Source: Actinoallomurus purpureus (GTDB lineage Bacteria; Actinomycetota; Actinomycetes; Streptosporangiales; Streptosporangiaceae). Taken from it: 64,000 nt of DNA. Position numbers and translations under genes: made by a program. The stretch lies in NCBI RefSeq assembly GCF_024055795.1, contig NZ_JAMXMY010000021.1, forward strand, positions 1 through 64,000, written 5' to 3'. Below, in pieces: positions 9,423 to 17,969 of this stretch. Position 1 is the first letter of the stretch. Every line of letters starts with the position of its first letter. The notes below the pieces were generated by a model. The model ran no database searches, had not been told where the DNA came from, and saw only the letters and a program-made list of their open reading frames with translations.

Positions 9423-9862
9423 TTGTGGCTGGCAATCAGGAGATCGCGCGGGGCCCGCCATTCGGGCCGGTCGACGCCGCGCTTGCCGGATTCCTTGGTG
9501 GCGGATCTGGCGGCGGCGTCCGATCGAATCGACCACACCCGGCTTCTTGAAGCACTCGGACCATTCCCGGCCAGGGAGATGATCCGGGACTGGCTGAAGG
9601 CCGGGGTATTCGAGGCGGGCAAGGGGTTCTCTCCCACCTAGGAGGGGACCCACAGGGCGGAGTTATCAGCCCCTTGCTCCTGAACGTCGCATTGCATGGT
9701 CTTGAGGAGGCCGCTGGAGTCCGCTACCGCACCGACGGCTGTCACGCCGGAGAAGCGGTGGCGGGCTGCCCGATCGCGGTCAGGTACGCCGACGACATGA
9801 TCGCGCTCTGCCACAGCCAGGAACAGGCGCAGCAGGTCAAGGCGCGGCTCGCCGAGCACTGA
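9423..9862 (+). pseudogene. Group II intron reverse transcriptase remnant
   Basis: Two frames together resemble the fingers/palm part of a group II intron maturase. The first (to 9641) has DRIDHTRLLEALG and a KGFSPT segment. After an in-frame TAG and a one-base deletion near 9650 the homology continues in another frame as GGVISPLLLNVALHG, then VRYADDMIALC with the catalytic YADD. It stops at 9862, so the thumb, maturase and endonuclease parts are missing. With a stop, a frameshift and both ends truncated, it cannot make an active enzyme. No intron RNA domains were identified around it. It marks a past mobile-element insertion between clpP and the GH31 gene. Confidence 0.75.
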
Positions 9863-9962
9863 TGGCGAGATTCACTGACGTCGCACGGCAAGACCCACTG
9901 CCACCCTCATGGCGCTTGGCATGATGCGGGAAAGGTGATCGAGATCTAATCGCCGGGACCGG

Positions 9963-12900
9963 ATGACCGGTTTTGATCGGCTATTGACGAATGTGATCGG
10001 TCGGCTCATGATCCAGTGCGTGAACCTCCTCACGCGCGCCCTCGTCGGCAGCCGTCCTCGTCGCGCGAGTCAGCGCGCCGGATCGCGATCGACACCGGTC
10101 AGAGCCGCTGTCGCACTGGCCGGGATGGCCGGCCTGATCGTGGCCGGTTCGCCGCCCGCGACCGCGTCCGCGACCGGAGGGCGGGCCGATCGGCAGGCGG
10201 TCCGGTCGGGGGACGCCCGGTTCGAAGTGCTCTCTCCGACGTTGATCCGGATGGAGTACGCGGGCGACGGCGCGTTCACCGACGCCGCGACGTTCAACGC
10301 GGTCGGGCGGGACGGCTTCGGGCGGACGCCGTACACCAAGAAGGTCGCGAGCGGCTGGCTGACCATCGGCACCGGCCGGCTGACGCTGCGCTACAAGGTC
10401 GGCTCCGGGCCCTTCACCGCGGAGAACGTCTCGGTGCGCCTGCGGAGCGGAGCGCAGACGGTGACCGCGCACCCGGCCTTCCCCGGATCGGTCGTCTGTG
10501 CGGCCGGGACCCTCTGTGAGGCGGAGCAGGCCCTGATCGAGGGCGGCGTGACCGTCGCCCGGGACCACACCGGATACACCGGCTCCGGATTCGCCGCCGG
10601 GTTCCAGAGCGCGGGCGGCGCGCTCACCTCCACGCTCGACGTGCCCACCGCCGGTACGTACGATCTCCGGCTGCGTTACGCCAACAGCGTCGGCGGCGAC
10701 GGGCAGAACACGACGCGTACGCTCAGCGCCGCCATCGACGGCGGCGCGGCCACGTCGCTCAGCCTGCCGACCACCGCGGACTGGAACACCTGGGCGTTCG
10801 CCTCCGCGCCCGCCGTGAAGCTGTCCGCCGGGCGGCACACGCTCGTCGTCTCGCGGGGCGCGAACGACTCGGGCAACGTGAACATCGACAGTCTGGCCCT
10901 GACGGCTCCCGGTGCGCCGTACCCGTCGCCCGAGGCGGCGCCGTGCGACTACGGCACCGTCTGCGAGGCCGAGGCGGGCGCGCTCGGCGGCGGTGCCACG
11001 CGTGCCGCCGACCATGGCGGCCACTCCGGGGATGCCTTCGTCGCCGGACTGACGAGGGCCGGCGCCTCCGACACCGTCACGGTGCGGAACGTCCCCACCG
11101 ACGGCACGTACGCGCTGCAGATCCGCTACGCCAACGGCGCCTCGCCGGGGACGCCGCGGACGATCTCGACGGCGGTGAACGGCGGGACGGCCACCCCGAC
11201 GACGCTTCCGCCGACCGCCGACTGGGACACCTGGTCGACGGCGACCGTCCCGGTGACGCTGGCCAAGGGCTCCGACACGATCGCGATCGGGTGCCCGACG
11301 GCGGACAGTTGTCACGTCAACCTCGACACCGTCGCGGTCGTCCCGGCCGGTTCACCGGTGCTGCCGGCGCACAGCCCCCTCGGCGGATACCGGCGCAGCC
11401 TCGACGGCGTGGACGGCGGCGCCCTCACCACGCCCGGACTCCTCTACCGCGACGGGTGGTACCTGCTCGACGACACCTCTTCGGCGGTCTTCGACACGAC
11501 GACCCGGACGGTCCACAGCCGGTCCGGCCACGGCGGCGAGCCGTACCAGGACGGCTACCTCTTCGGCTACGGCCAGGACTACAGGCGGGGGCTCGCCGAC
11601 CTGAAGACGCTGACCGGCCCGTCGGCGCTGCTGCCCCGGTGGGCGTACGGCGTGTGGTTCTCGGAGTACTACGACTTCACCGCCGCCGACTACCAGAACA
11701 CCATCCTGCCCAAGTTCCGCTCCGACGGTGTCCCACTGGACGTCCTGGTCACCGACACGGACTTCAAGTGGCCCAGCACCTGGAACGGCTGGCAGATCGA
11801 CCGGAGCAAGTTCCCCGACCCCGCGGCGTTCTTCGCGTGGTCGCACGCACAGGGACTGCACAGCACGCTGAACATCCACCCGAGCATCATGAGCGGCGAC
11901 CCGAAGTTCGCGCAGGCGCAGGCCACGGCCAAGGGAAAACTCGCCGCCTCCGGCTGCGACGCCCCCGCCGGGCAGACCTGCCACACGTTCGACTGGAGCG
12001 ACCCCGACCAGTTGGCGGCCTACCTCGGCCTGCACCAGACGATGGAGCAACGGGGCGTGGACTTCTGGTGGCTGGACTGGTGCTGCGAGGGCTCCCGGGC
12101 GTCGATGCCCGGCGTCACGCCCGATGCCTGGATCAACCAGCAGTACGCCACCGACACCGCGAAGAGGATCGGACGGGGGTTCGCCTTCTCCCGGGCGTAC
12201 GGATCCCTGCAGGCCGGCGGCTACAGCGGCCAGGCCGCGGTGCCGACCGGCCCGTGGGCGGACAAGCGCACCACCCTGCACTTCACCGGCGACACCACCT
12301 CGGACTGGCAGACCCTGCGGTTCGAGGCCGGCTACACGCAGGGCGAGTCGGCCGCCACCGGCCTGTCGCCCATCAGCCACGACATCGGCGGGCACATCGG
12401 CGGGCCCAAGCTCGCCGACGACCTCTACGTACGCTGGGTGCAACTGGGGGCGTTCCAGCCGATCATGCGGCTGCACAGCAACCACGGCGCCCGGCTCCCG
12501 TGGCAGTACGGGGAGCAGGCCCGCGTCGCGGCGGAGCGGTTCCTCAACCTCCGTGAGAACCTCGTCCCGTACACGTACACACTGGCCAAGGAGGCGGCGG
12601 ACACCGGCGTGCCGGTCGCGCGGGCCACCTATCTGGAGTACCCGGGCGAGCAGGGCGCCTACGACTCGGCGATGCGGGAGTACCTCTACGGTCCCGACGT
12701 GCTGGTGGCCCCCGCCACCTCACCCGGCACCACCGCGACCACGTCGGTCTGGTTCCCGCCCGGACGGTGGACCGACTACTTCACCGGGAAGACCTACAGC
12801 GGCCCCGCCACCCGGGACGTCACCACCGACTGGAACGCGATGCCCGTCTTCGTCAAGGCGGGCGGGATCCTCCCGACGCGCACGGACAACGTGCCGAACG

Positions 12901-13268
12901 ACGTGCAGAGCCCCCTGACCAAGGTCACCGTGAACGTGGCCGGAGGGGCCGACGGCTCGTTCGCACTGTACGAGGACGACGGACGGTCGGCCGGTCCGAT
13001 CCGGTCGGCGACGACCGCGCTGCGGTACACCGAACACGGCGGCGACCACGTTCTGCGCCTCGGCCCGGCGCGCGGAAGCTACCCGGGGCAGGTGACCCGG
13101 CGCCAGTGGACGGTCGTCTTCTCCGACACCGCCCCACCGACCGCCGTCCGGATCGACGGAGTACGGGCACCGGCGGGGAGCTGGACCTTCGACGCCACAC
13201 GGCGCACGTTGACGGTCACCGTCCCGGCCCGGCCGGTCGGCGCCGCCACGACGATCGACTATCGCTGA
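9963..13268 (+). CDS. Secreted glycoside hydrolase family 31 enzyme with two carbohydrate-binding modules
   Basis: Up to 1101 residues. After a basic N-terminus comes a hydrophobic signal segment (AAVALAGMAGLIVAG). An N-terminal GH31 sandwich segment follows, then two CBM35/CBM6-like modules each opening with CEAE, then the GH31 barrel. The nucleophile is probably the Asp in DFWWLDWCCEG; the acid/base is probably in FTGDTTSDW; SHDIGGHIGG and MRLHSNHG are family landmarks. GH31 enzymes are alpha-glucosidases, alpha-xylosidases and relatives, so it likely trims alpha-linked oligosaccharides outside the cell. The inserted modules interrupt the usual N-terminal region. The start is uncertain: an ATG at 10008 would give a more compact signal peptide. 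A sugar ABC importer lies 0.8 kb downstream, on the opposite strand. Confidence 0.88.
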   Translation: MTGFDRLLTNVIGRLMIQCVNLLTRALVGSRPRRASQRAGSRSTPVRAAVALAGMAGLIVAGSPPATASATGGRADRQAVRSGDARFEVLSPTLIRMEYAGDGAFTDAATFNAVGRDGFGRTPYTKKVASGWLTIGTGRLTLRYKVGSGPFTAENVSVRLRSGAQTVTAHPAFPGSVVCAAGTLCEAEQALIEGGVTVARDHTGYTGSGFAAGFQSAGGALTSTLDVPTAGTYDLRLRYANSVGGDGQNTTRTLSAAIDGGAATSLSLPTTADWNTWAFASAPAVKLSAGRHTLVVSRGANDSGNVNIDSLALTAPGAPYPSPEAAPCDYGTVCEAEAGALGGGATRAADHGGHSGDAFVAGLTRAGASDTVTVRNVPTDGTYALQIRYANGASPGTPRTISTAVNGGTATPTTLPPTADWDTWSTATVPVTLAKGSDTIAIGCPTADSCHVNLDTVAVVPAGSPVLPAHSPLGGYRRSLDGVDGGALTTPGLLYRDGWYLLDDTSSAVFDTTTRTVHSRSGHGGEPYQDGYLFGYGQDYRRGLADLKTLTGPSALLPRWAYGVWFSEYYDFTAADYQNTILPKFRSDGVPLDVLVTDTDFKWPSTWNGWQIDRSKFPDPAAFFAWSHAQGLHSTLNIHPSIMSGDPKFAQAQATAKGKLAASGCDAPAGQTCHTFDWSDPDQLAAYLGLHQTMEQRGVDFWWLDWCCEGSRASMPGVTPDAWINQQYATDTAKRIGRGFAFSRAYGSLQAGGYSGQAAVPTGPWADKRTTLHFTGDTTSDWQTLRFEAGYTQGESAATGLSPISHDIGGHIGGPKLADDLYVRWVQLGAFQPIMRLHSNHGARLPWQYGEQARVAAERFLNLRENLVPYTYTLAKEAADTGVPVARATYLEYPGEQGAYDSAMREYLYGPDVLVAPATSPGTTATTSVWFPPGRWTDYFTGKTYSGPATRDVTTDWNAMPVFVKAGGILPTRTDNVPNDVQSPLTKVTVNVAGGADGSFALYEDDGRSAGPIRSATTALRYTEHGGDHVLRLGPARGSYPGQVTRRQWTVVFSDTAPPTAVRIDGVRAPAGSWTFDATRRTLTVTVPARPVGAATTIDYR

Positions 13269-13291
13269 TCCTGCGCCGCGCCATTGAGCCT

Positions 13292-13334
13292 TGATCACTG
13301 GTGCCTGCTGCCTGCCAGGAGGCACCAGTGATCA
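13292..13334 (+). terminator. Hairpin terminator after the GH31 gene
   Basis: A perfect 15-bp inverted repeat, TGATCACTGGTGCCT at 13292-13306 and its complement at 13320-13334, separated by 13 bases. It starts 24 bp after the GH31 stop and lies before the acetyltransferase promoter. No T-run. Confidence 0.7.
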
Positions 13335-13374
13335 CGCGATCGCCCCTCCCCCGGTCGCCCTTTACGGTTGAGCG

Positions 13375-13926
13375 ATGCGTACGCTGACGACCACCCGGCT
13401 GGCCCTTCCGCCCTGGCATCCACGCTTCGAGGAGGACCTCTGCCGGCTCAGCGCCGATCCCCGCGTGACCCGCTACCTGGGGGACGGCCGTCCGTGGGAC
13501 CGCGAGCGCGCAGCCGCCCGGCACGGCGAATTCCTGGCGCACTGGCGGGAACACGGCTTCGGTTGGCGCGCCATCCTCCTCCGCGACGCCGCCGACGAAT
13601 CGGCCATCGGCGTCGCCGCGCTCAACCGCCTCCCCCGGCCGGTGCCCGGCATCGACGAACCCGCGATCGAGATCGGCTGGTGGGTCGACCCACGGCACTG
13701 GGGAAAGGGAATCGCCACCGAAGCGGCGACCGCGATCCGCGACGAGGCGTTCACCGACCACCGCGCCGCACGGCTCGTCGCGCTGTACCAGCCCGCCAAC
13801 CACGCCTCCGGCAACATCATGCGCAAGATCGGCATGCGCCACCACGACGACATCACCGGCCCGTACGACGAGGACGTTCGCGTCTACGTCCTCGAACGCG
13901 CGAACTGGAGTGTCATGCCACGTTGA
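13375..13926 (+). CDS. GNAT-family N-acetyltransferase (RimJ/RimL-like)
   Basis: A 183-residue cytoplasmic acetyltransferase. The opening TTRLALPPW is the typical first strand of RimJ/RimL-type GNAT proteins. IEIGWWVDPRHWGKGIATEA contains the acetyl-CoA pyrophosphate-binding turn (WGKGIATEA), and the NHASGNIMRKIGM motif near the C-terminus follows. Family members acetylate ribosomal protein N-termini, amino acids or antibiotics; the substrate is not evident here. It has its own spacer after the GH31 terminator and converges on the sugar-binding protein gene. Confidence 0.85.
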   Translation: MRTLTTTRLALPPWHPRFEEDLCRLSADPRVTRYLGDGRPWDRERAAARHGEFLAHWREHGFGWRAILLRDAADESAIGVAALNRLPRPVPGIDEPAIEIGWWVDPRHWGKGIATEAATAIRDEAFTDHRAARLVALYQPANHASGNIMRKIGMRHHDDITGPYDEDVRVYVLERANWSVMPR

Positions 13927-13986
13927 TCCGAACGACGACACCCACCTCGACCACGTCGACCACAAGGAGCTCTGAGCAAGCACGGT

Positions 13987-14017
13987 CCGGCCGGCGGGTG
14001 ATCGGCCCGCCGACCGG
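13987..14017. terminator. Possible bidirectional hairpin between convergent genes
   Basis: GC-rich inverted repeat (CCGGCCGGCGGG against CCCGCCGACCGG, one mismatch) in the 100-bp gap between the acetyltransferase and sugar-binding-protein stops. Position supports termination for both strands; the stem is pure GC and could be fortuitous. Confidence 0.4.
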
Positions 14018-14027
14018 GCCGTACGTG

Positions 14028-14987
14028 TCAGCAGTCCTGCTTGTAGAGGTACTTGGCGATGTCGGGCTGGTCGACGTTGTCCTTGGTGACGGCCACGAGC
14101 TGGGTCTTGATCTGCTTGGTCACCGGCTTGCCGTTCAGGGCGGCGACGGCCTGGTCGATGCCCTGGCGGCCGATGTCCAGGGGCTCCTGGCTGATCAGCG
14201 CCTCGATCGTGCCGGCCTTCAGGTCCTCGACCTGCTTCGGGCTGGCGTCGAACTCGACCAGTTTGACGGTGCTGGTCTTCTTGGCCTGCTTCAGCGCGGC
14301 GCCGGCGCCCTCGCCGGTCACGAGGTTGGAGGCGAAGATCCCCGCCAGGTCCGGGTTCTTGGACAGCTCACCATTGACGATCTCGGTGGCCTTGCCCGCG
14401 TCGTCCCCCGGGTACTGCTCCGAGACGAGTTTGACGTTCGGATGCTTGGCGATCTCGGCCTTGAACCCGGCGACCCGGTCGTCGGTGGTCGCGATGCCCT
14501 TCTTGGGAGCGAGGACGACCACCTTGCCCTTGTCACCGATCTGCTTGGCCAGCGTCTGGGCGGCCAACTGCCCGCCGAGCTTGTTGTCCGAGGAGATCCG
14601 CGACAGGCCGAGCGACTGGTCGGACAGCTCGGTGTCCACGAAGATCACCTTGCTACCGTTTCCGTTCAGCTGACGGACCGGGCCGGCCATCGCGTCCTTG
14701 TCGACGGGGGCGATCAGCACCGCCTTGGGGCGGGAGGCCGCGACGGAGGTGACGACCTGGGTCTGCTGGGCGACGTCCCACTGCGCGGGCGCCTGGACGC
14801 TGAGCTGGACGCCCTGCTTGGCCGCCTCCTCCTTCGCTCCGCAGTACATCGAGATGTAGAACGGCTCGTTCGCGATGCCCTGGATCAGGGTGATCTTCTT
14901 GGTGCCGCTGGACGCGCCGCCCGACGAGTCGTCCGAGCAGGCCCCGGTCAGGGCCAGCGCGAGCATGACGACGATGTACTTCTTCAT
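14028..14987 (-). CDS. Sugar ABC transporter substrate-binding lipoprotein (RbsB-like)
   Basis: A 319-residue lipoprotein: short signal peptide with lipobox LTGAC, a Ser/Gly linker, then a periplasmic-binding-protein type 1 fold of the ribose/xylose class (ANEPFYISMYCGAKEEAAKQG, LIAPVDKDAM, GIFASNLVTGEGAGAALK, ISQEPLDIGRQG). It should present a monosaccharide or small oligosaccharide to the permease encoded upstream. The ATG at 14987 follows a clear GGGAGG and yields the lipoprotein signal; the frame stays open upstream without similarity. It is the last gene of the lacI-ATPase-permease-binding protein operon, 14 bp after the permease stop. Confidence 0.9.
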   Translation of the reverse strand: MKKYIVVMLALALTGACSDDSSGGASSGTKKITLIQGIANEPFYISMYCGAKEEAAKQGVQLSVQAPAQWDVAQQTQVVTSVAASRPKAVLIAPVDKDAMAGPVRQLNGNGSKVIFVDTELSDQSLGLSRISSDNKLGGQLAAQTLAKQIGDKGKVVVLAPKKGIATTDDRVAGFKAEIAKHPNVKLVSEQYPGDDAGKATEIVNGELSKNPDLAGIFASNLVTGEGAGAALKQAKKTSTVKLVEFDASPKQVEDLKAGTIEALISQEPLDIGRQGIDQAVAALNGKPVTKQIKTQLVAVTKDNVDQPDIAKYLYKQDC

Positions 14988-15001
14988 CGACGTACCTCCC
15001 T

Positions 15002-16024
15002 CTATTCGCGTTCTCGCGCCCGACGGCGCAACTGGTCGAAGAACACGGCGACGACCAGTACGGCTCCGACCGCCACGTCGAGCCAGAACCGCTGTGCCCC
15101 GAGGATGATGAGACCGTCGCGCAGGACGCCGGGGATCAGTACGCCGATCACCGTCCCGCCGATGCCGCCGACGCCGCCGAACAGGCTGGCCCCGCCGATG
15201 ACGACCGCGGCGATCGCGCCGAGGTTGTCGGAGCTGTGGCTGGCGATCGTCGTCGTGCTGTAGTGCGCCAGGGACAGCACCCCCGCGACGCCCGACAGCA
15301 GGCCCGACAGCGCGTAGACCTTGATCAGGTGCCGGTCGACCTTGATACCGACCCGCCGCGCCGCCTCGGCGTTGGAGCCGATGGCGTACGTGTGCCGGCC
15401 GAACCGCGACAGCGCGAGCAGCAGCCCGAACAGCACCGCGATCAGACCGGCGATGATCACCAGCCAGGGCACGCCCGCGACGAGCCCGAACCCGATGACG
15501 TTGGACAGCCGGGACGGAATCCGGTTGACGTCGCTGCCGTTGGTGATGACCTGCGCGAGCCCGAGCGAGACGCCCAGCGTGCCGAGCGTCGCGATGAGCG
15601 AGGGGATCCTCGCCTTGGCCACGAGGAGGCCGTTGACGATCCCCCAGCCCAGGCCGCAGCCGATCCCCGCGAGCGCGCCGAGGAGGATGCCGCCCCAGCC
15701 CGCCGTCGTGCCGCCCAGCGCGACCATCGTCTTGGCCGCCACGACGCCCGAGAACACCAGGACGGAGCCGACCGACAGGTCGATCCCGGCGGTCACGATG
15801 ACGTACGTCATGCCGACCGCCAGCACGAGCAGGATCGCCGACTCGGTCAGCACGTTGCGGATGTTGAACGTCGTGGCGAACTCCGCCGGCTTGAGCACCG
15901 CGAAGAACACGAAGAGGACGACCAGGACGGCGAGCGTCCACAGCGTGTTGCTGCGCAGCAGAGCCGGGCCCCGTCGCCGGTGTTCTTCGACCGTGTCGTA
16001 CGACTCCGTCATGGGCGCGCTCAT
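15002..16024 (-). CDS. Sugar ABC transporter permease (RbsC-like)
   Basis: A 340-residue polytopic membrane protein of the BPD_transp_2 family with about nine to ten hydrophobic segments, including VLVVLFVFFAVLKP near the N-terminus and AVGMTYVIVTAGIDLSVGSV, the family signature. It forms the translocation pore for the ribose-type importer. The ATG at 16024 is supported by GGAGGG nine bases upstream; a second ATG lies four codons in. The 80-bp gap to the ATPase gene carries no obvious terminator, so the genes are likely cotranscribed. Confidence 0.9.
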   Translation of the reverse strand: MSAPMTESYDTVEEHRRRGPALLRSNTLWTLAVLVVLFVFFAVLKPAEFATTFNIRNVLTESAILLVLAVGMTYVIVTAGIDLSVGSVLVFSGVVAAKTMVALGGTTAGWGGILLGALAGIGCGLGWGIVNGLLVAKARIPSLIATLGTLGVSLGLAQVITNGSDVNRIPSRLSNVIGFGLVAGVPWLVIIAGLIAVLFGLLLALSRFGRHTYAIGSNAEAARRVGIKVDRHLIKVYALSGLLSGVAGVLSLAHYSTTTIASHSSDNLGAIAAVVIGGASLFGGVGGIGGTVIGVLIPGVLRDGLIILGAQRFWLDVAVGAVLVVAVFFDQLRRRARERE

Positions 16025-16104
16025 GGGTCGCTCACCCTCCTCACTCGCTCCGCGGCCACCTCGTCCCTCGGCGCCCACTCCGCTCGCTGCGTCGGGTTCG
16101 CTTC

Positions 16105-16857
16105 TCAAGCCGCCTCCTGGTCCAGGCCGCCCGTCATGGCGGACACCAGTTCTTCGACGGAGGTGTCGGCGGCGGTGAGGCGGGCGACGCGGCGGCCGAG
16201 CCGCAGCACCTCCACCCGGTCTGCGACGGCCAGCACCTCGGGCATGTTGTGGCTGATCAACACGACGGTGACGCCCTGGTCCCGTACCCGGCGGATCAGG
16301 TCGAGGACCTGCTTGCGCTGGACGACGCCGAGGGCCGCCGTCGGCTCGTCCATGAACACGACCTTGGACGCCCAGGCGACGGCCCGCGCCACCGCGACGC
16401 ACTGGCGCTGCCCGCCGGACAGCTGCCGAACGGGCGCGGACATGTCGGGCAGCCGGATGCCGAGCTCGTCGAACGCCTCCACCGCGCGCCGGCGCATCGC
16501 GCCCCGGTCGAGCAGGTGCAGCGGCGGGAAGCGGGTCAGCTCCCGGCCGAGGAACAGGTTGGCGGCGGCGTCGAGGTCGTGGGCGAGCGCGAGGTCCTGG
16601 TACACCGTCTCGATGCCGCGCCGCTGCGCTTCGACCGGGCCGGCGAAGTCGACCGGCCTGCCGTCCAGGAGGATCTCTCCGGAGTCCGGCCGCAGGGCGC
16701 CGGACAGCGTCTTGACCAGGGTGCTCTTTCCGGCACCGTTGTCACCGATCAGGGCGACGACCTCGCCGGGATGGGCGGTGAAGGCGGCCCCGCGCAGGGC
16801 CTGGACATGACCGAAGCGCTTGGTGACGCCCCGTGCCTCCAGCAGTGGATCGGTCAA
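16105..16857 (-). CDS. Sugar ABC transporter ATPase, single-domain
   Basis: A 250-residue ABC ATPase: Walker A GDNGAGKST, signature LSGGQ, Walker B VVFMDEPTAAL and switch His in LISHN. It closely resembles one half of RbsA/XylG, but RbsA proteins have two fused ATPase domains. A single domain, as in the fructose importer FrcA, implies that two copies pair to drive the permease. It sits 18 bp after the LacI regulator gene and before the permease gene. Confidence 0.9.
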   Translation of the reverse strand: MTDPLLEARGVTKRFGHVQALRGAAFTAHPGEVVALIGDNGAGKSTLVKTLSGALRPDSGEILLDGRPVDFAGPVEAQRRGIETVYQDLALAHDLDAAANLFLGRELTRFPPLHLLDRGAMRRRAVEAFDELGIRLPDMSAPVRQLSGGQRQCVAVARAVAWASKVVFMDEPTAALGVVQRKQVLDLIRRVRDQGVTVVLISHNMPEVLAVADRVEVLRLGRRVARLTAADTSVEELVSAMTGGLDQEAA

Positions 16858-16875
16858 CGGTGCACCTTCCTGTGG

Positions 16876-17895
16876 TCAGAACGGCGGCGACTCCCCCGAG
16901 CCACGGATGATCAGGCGGGTGGGCAGCAGCACGCGCTGCGGCGGCAGGTCCTCACCGTCCATGCGCCGGCACAGCAGTTCGGCGGCACGGCGGCCCATCT
17001 CGGCCGGGTAGTGCGCCACGACGGTGATGGGCGTGGCCAGCATGTCGGCGAGCTCGAAGTCGTCGAATCCGACGAGGGCGGTCGTCGTGCCGGTCGCCTG
17101 GATGGCGCGCAGCGCGCCGATGGTCAGCCGGTTGTTGCCGGTGAAGACGGCGGTCGGCGGGTCGCCGAGGGACAGCAGCTCGGCGGTCGCGGCCTCGGCA
17201 CCGGCGACGTCGTGCGGGCCGAGCCGCACGAGGGACTCGTCGACCGGGATGCCGTGGGCTCGCAGCGCCTCGTCGTAGCCCCGGCGGCGTTCCCGTGCGG
17301 TGAAGATGCCGGGCAGGTCGGCGAGGCAGGCGATGCGGCGGTGCCCGTGTGCGATGAGGTGCTCCACGGCCGACCGCGCTCCCCCGGCGTTGTCGATGAG
17401 GACGACGTCGGCGCGGATGGCCTCCTCGGGCGGGCGGTCCATGAAGACCGCCGCGGTGCCCATGTTCAGCTCCGGGATCAGGTAGCTGTGGTCGGCGGCG
17501 GACGGCACCACGAGCAGCCCGTCGACGCGGCGCTCGCACAGGGAACGGATGAGGTGCCGCTCGCGGGCCGGGTCCTCGTCGGAGCAACCGGAGATCACGA
17601 ACAGGTCGTGGAGGCGGGCGACCTCCTCCACCCCGCGCGCGATCTGCGAGTAGAAGGGGTTGGCGACGTCCTTGATCACCAGGCCGAGGCTGCGGGTGCG
17701 CTTCCCACCGCGCAGGGCGCGCGCGATGTCGTTGCGCCGGAATCCCAGGACCGCGATGGCGTCGTTGACCCTCTCCGCCGTGTCCGGGCGGACGCCCACC
17801 TCGCCGTTCACGACGCGGGAGACGGTCTTGAGACTCACCCCGGCATGCCGGGCGACGTCCCGCATGGTCGGACGCATGCGCCCCCTTCGGTCCAT
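16876..17895 (-). CDS. LacI-family transcriptional regulator of the sugar importer
   Basis: Up to 339 residues. The N-terminal helix-turn-helix reads MRDVARHAGVSLKTVSRVVNGE, followed by the hinge helix and a sugar-binding core (ANPFYSQIARGVEE, DGLLVVPS, VGFDDFELADML). It should repress its own operon until a sugar ligand is present. Start is uncertain: the first ATG (17895) has no ribosome binding site and could be leaderless, while ATG 17877 follows an AAGGGGG stretch. A perfect GACAACGTTGTC palindrome just upstream is the likely autoregulatory operator. The importer genes follow on the same strand. Confidence 0.92.
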   Translation of the reverse strand: MDRRGRMRPTMRDVARHAGVSLKTVSRVVNGEVGVRPDTAERVNDAIAVLGFRRNDIARALRGGKRTRSLGLVIKDVANPFYSQIARGVEEVARLHDLFVISGCSDEDPARERHLIRSLCERRVDGLLVVPSAADHSYLIPELNMGTAAVFMDRPPEEAIRADVVLIDNAGGARSAVEHLIAHGHRRIACLADLPGIFTARERRRGYDEALRAHGIPVDESLVRLGPHDVAGAEAATAELLSLGDPPTAVFTGNNRLTIGALRAIQATGTTTALVGFDDFELADMLATPITVVAHYPAEMGRRAAELLCRRMDGEDLPPQRVLLPTRLIIRGSGESPPF

Positions 17896-17901
17896 AAAGA
17901 C

Positions 17902-17913
17902 GACAACGTTGTC
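17902..17913. promoter_or_regulatory. LacI-type operator upstream of the sugar importer operon
   Basis: Perfect 12-bp palindrome GACAACGTTGTC with the central CG typical of LacI/GalR-family sites, located 7-18 bp upstream of the first possible lacI start. Autoregulation by the adjacent gene is inferred. Confidence 0.7.
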
Positions 17914-17969
17914 ATCTCATCCTAGGAGGCGCGCGTCAAGAGCGTCGCGCGCGAAAGATCGCCGGCCGG

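Noticed and set aside
16249-17925. Long plus-strand frame opposite the ATPase and lacI genes
   Set aside because: His/Gly/Arg-rich translation typical of antisense frames in high-GC DNA; the minus strand encodes clear ABC and LacI motifs.
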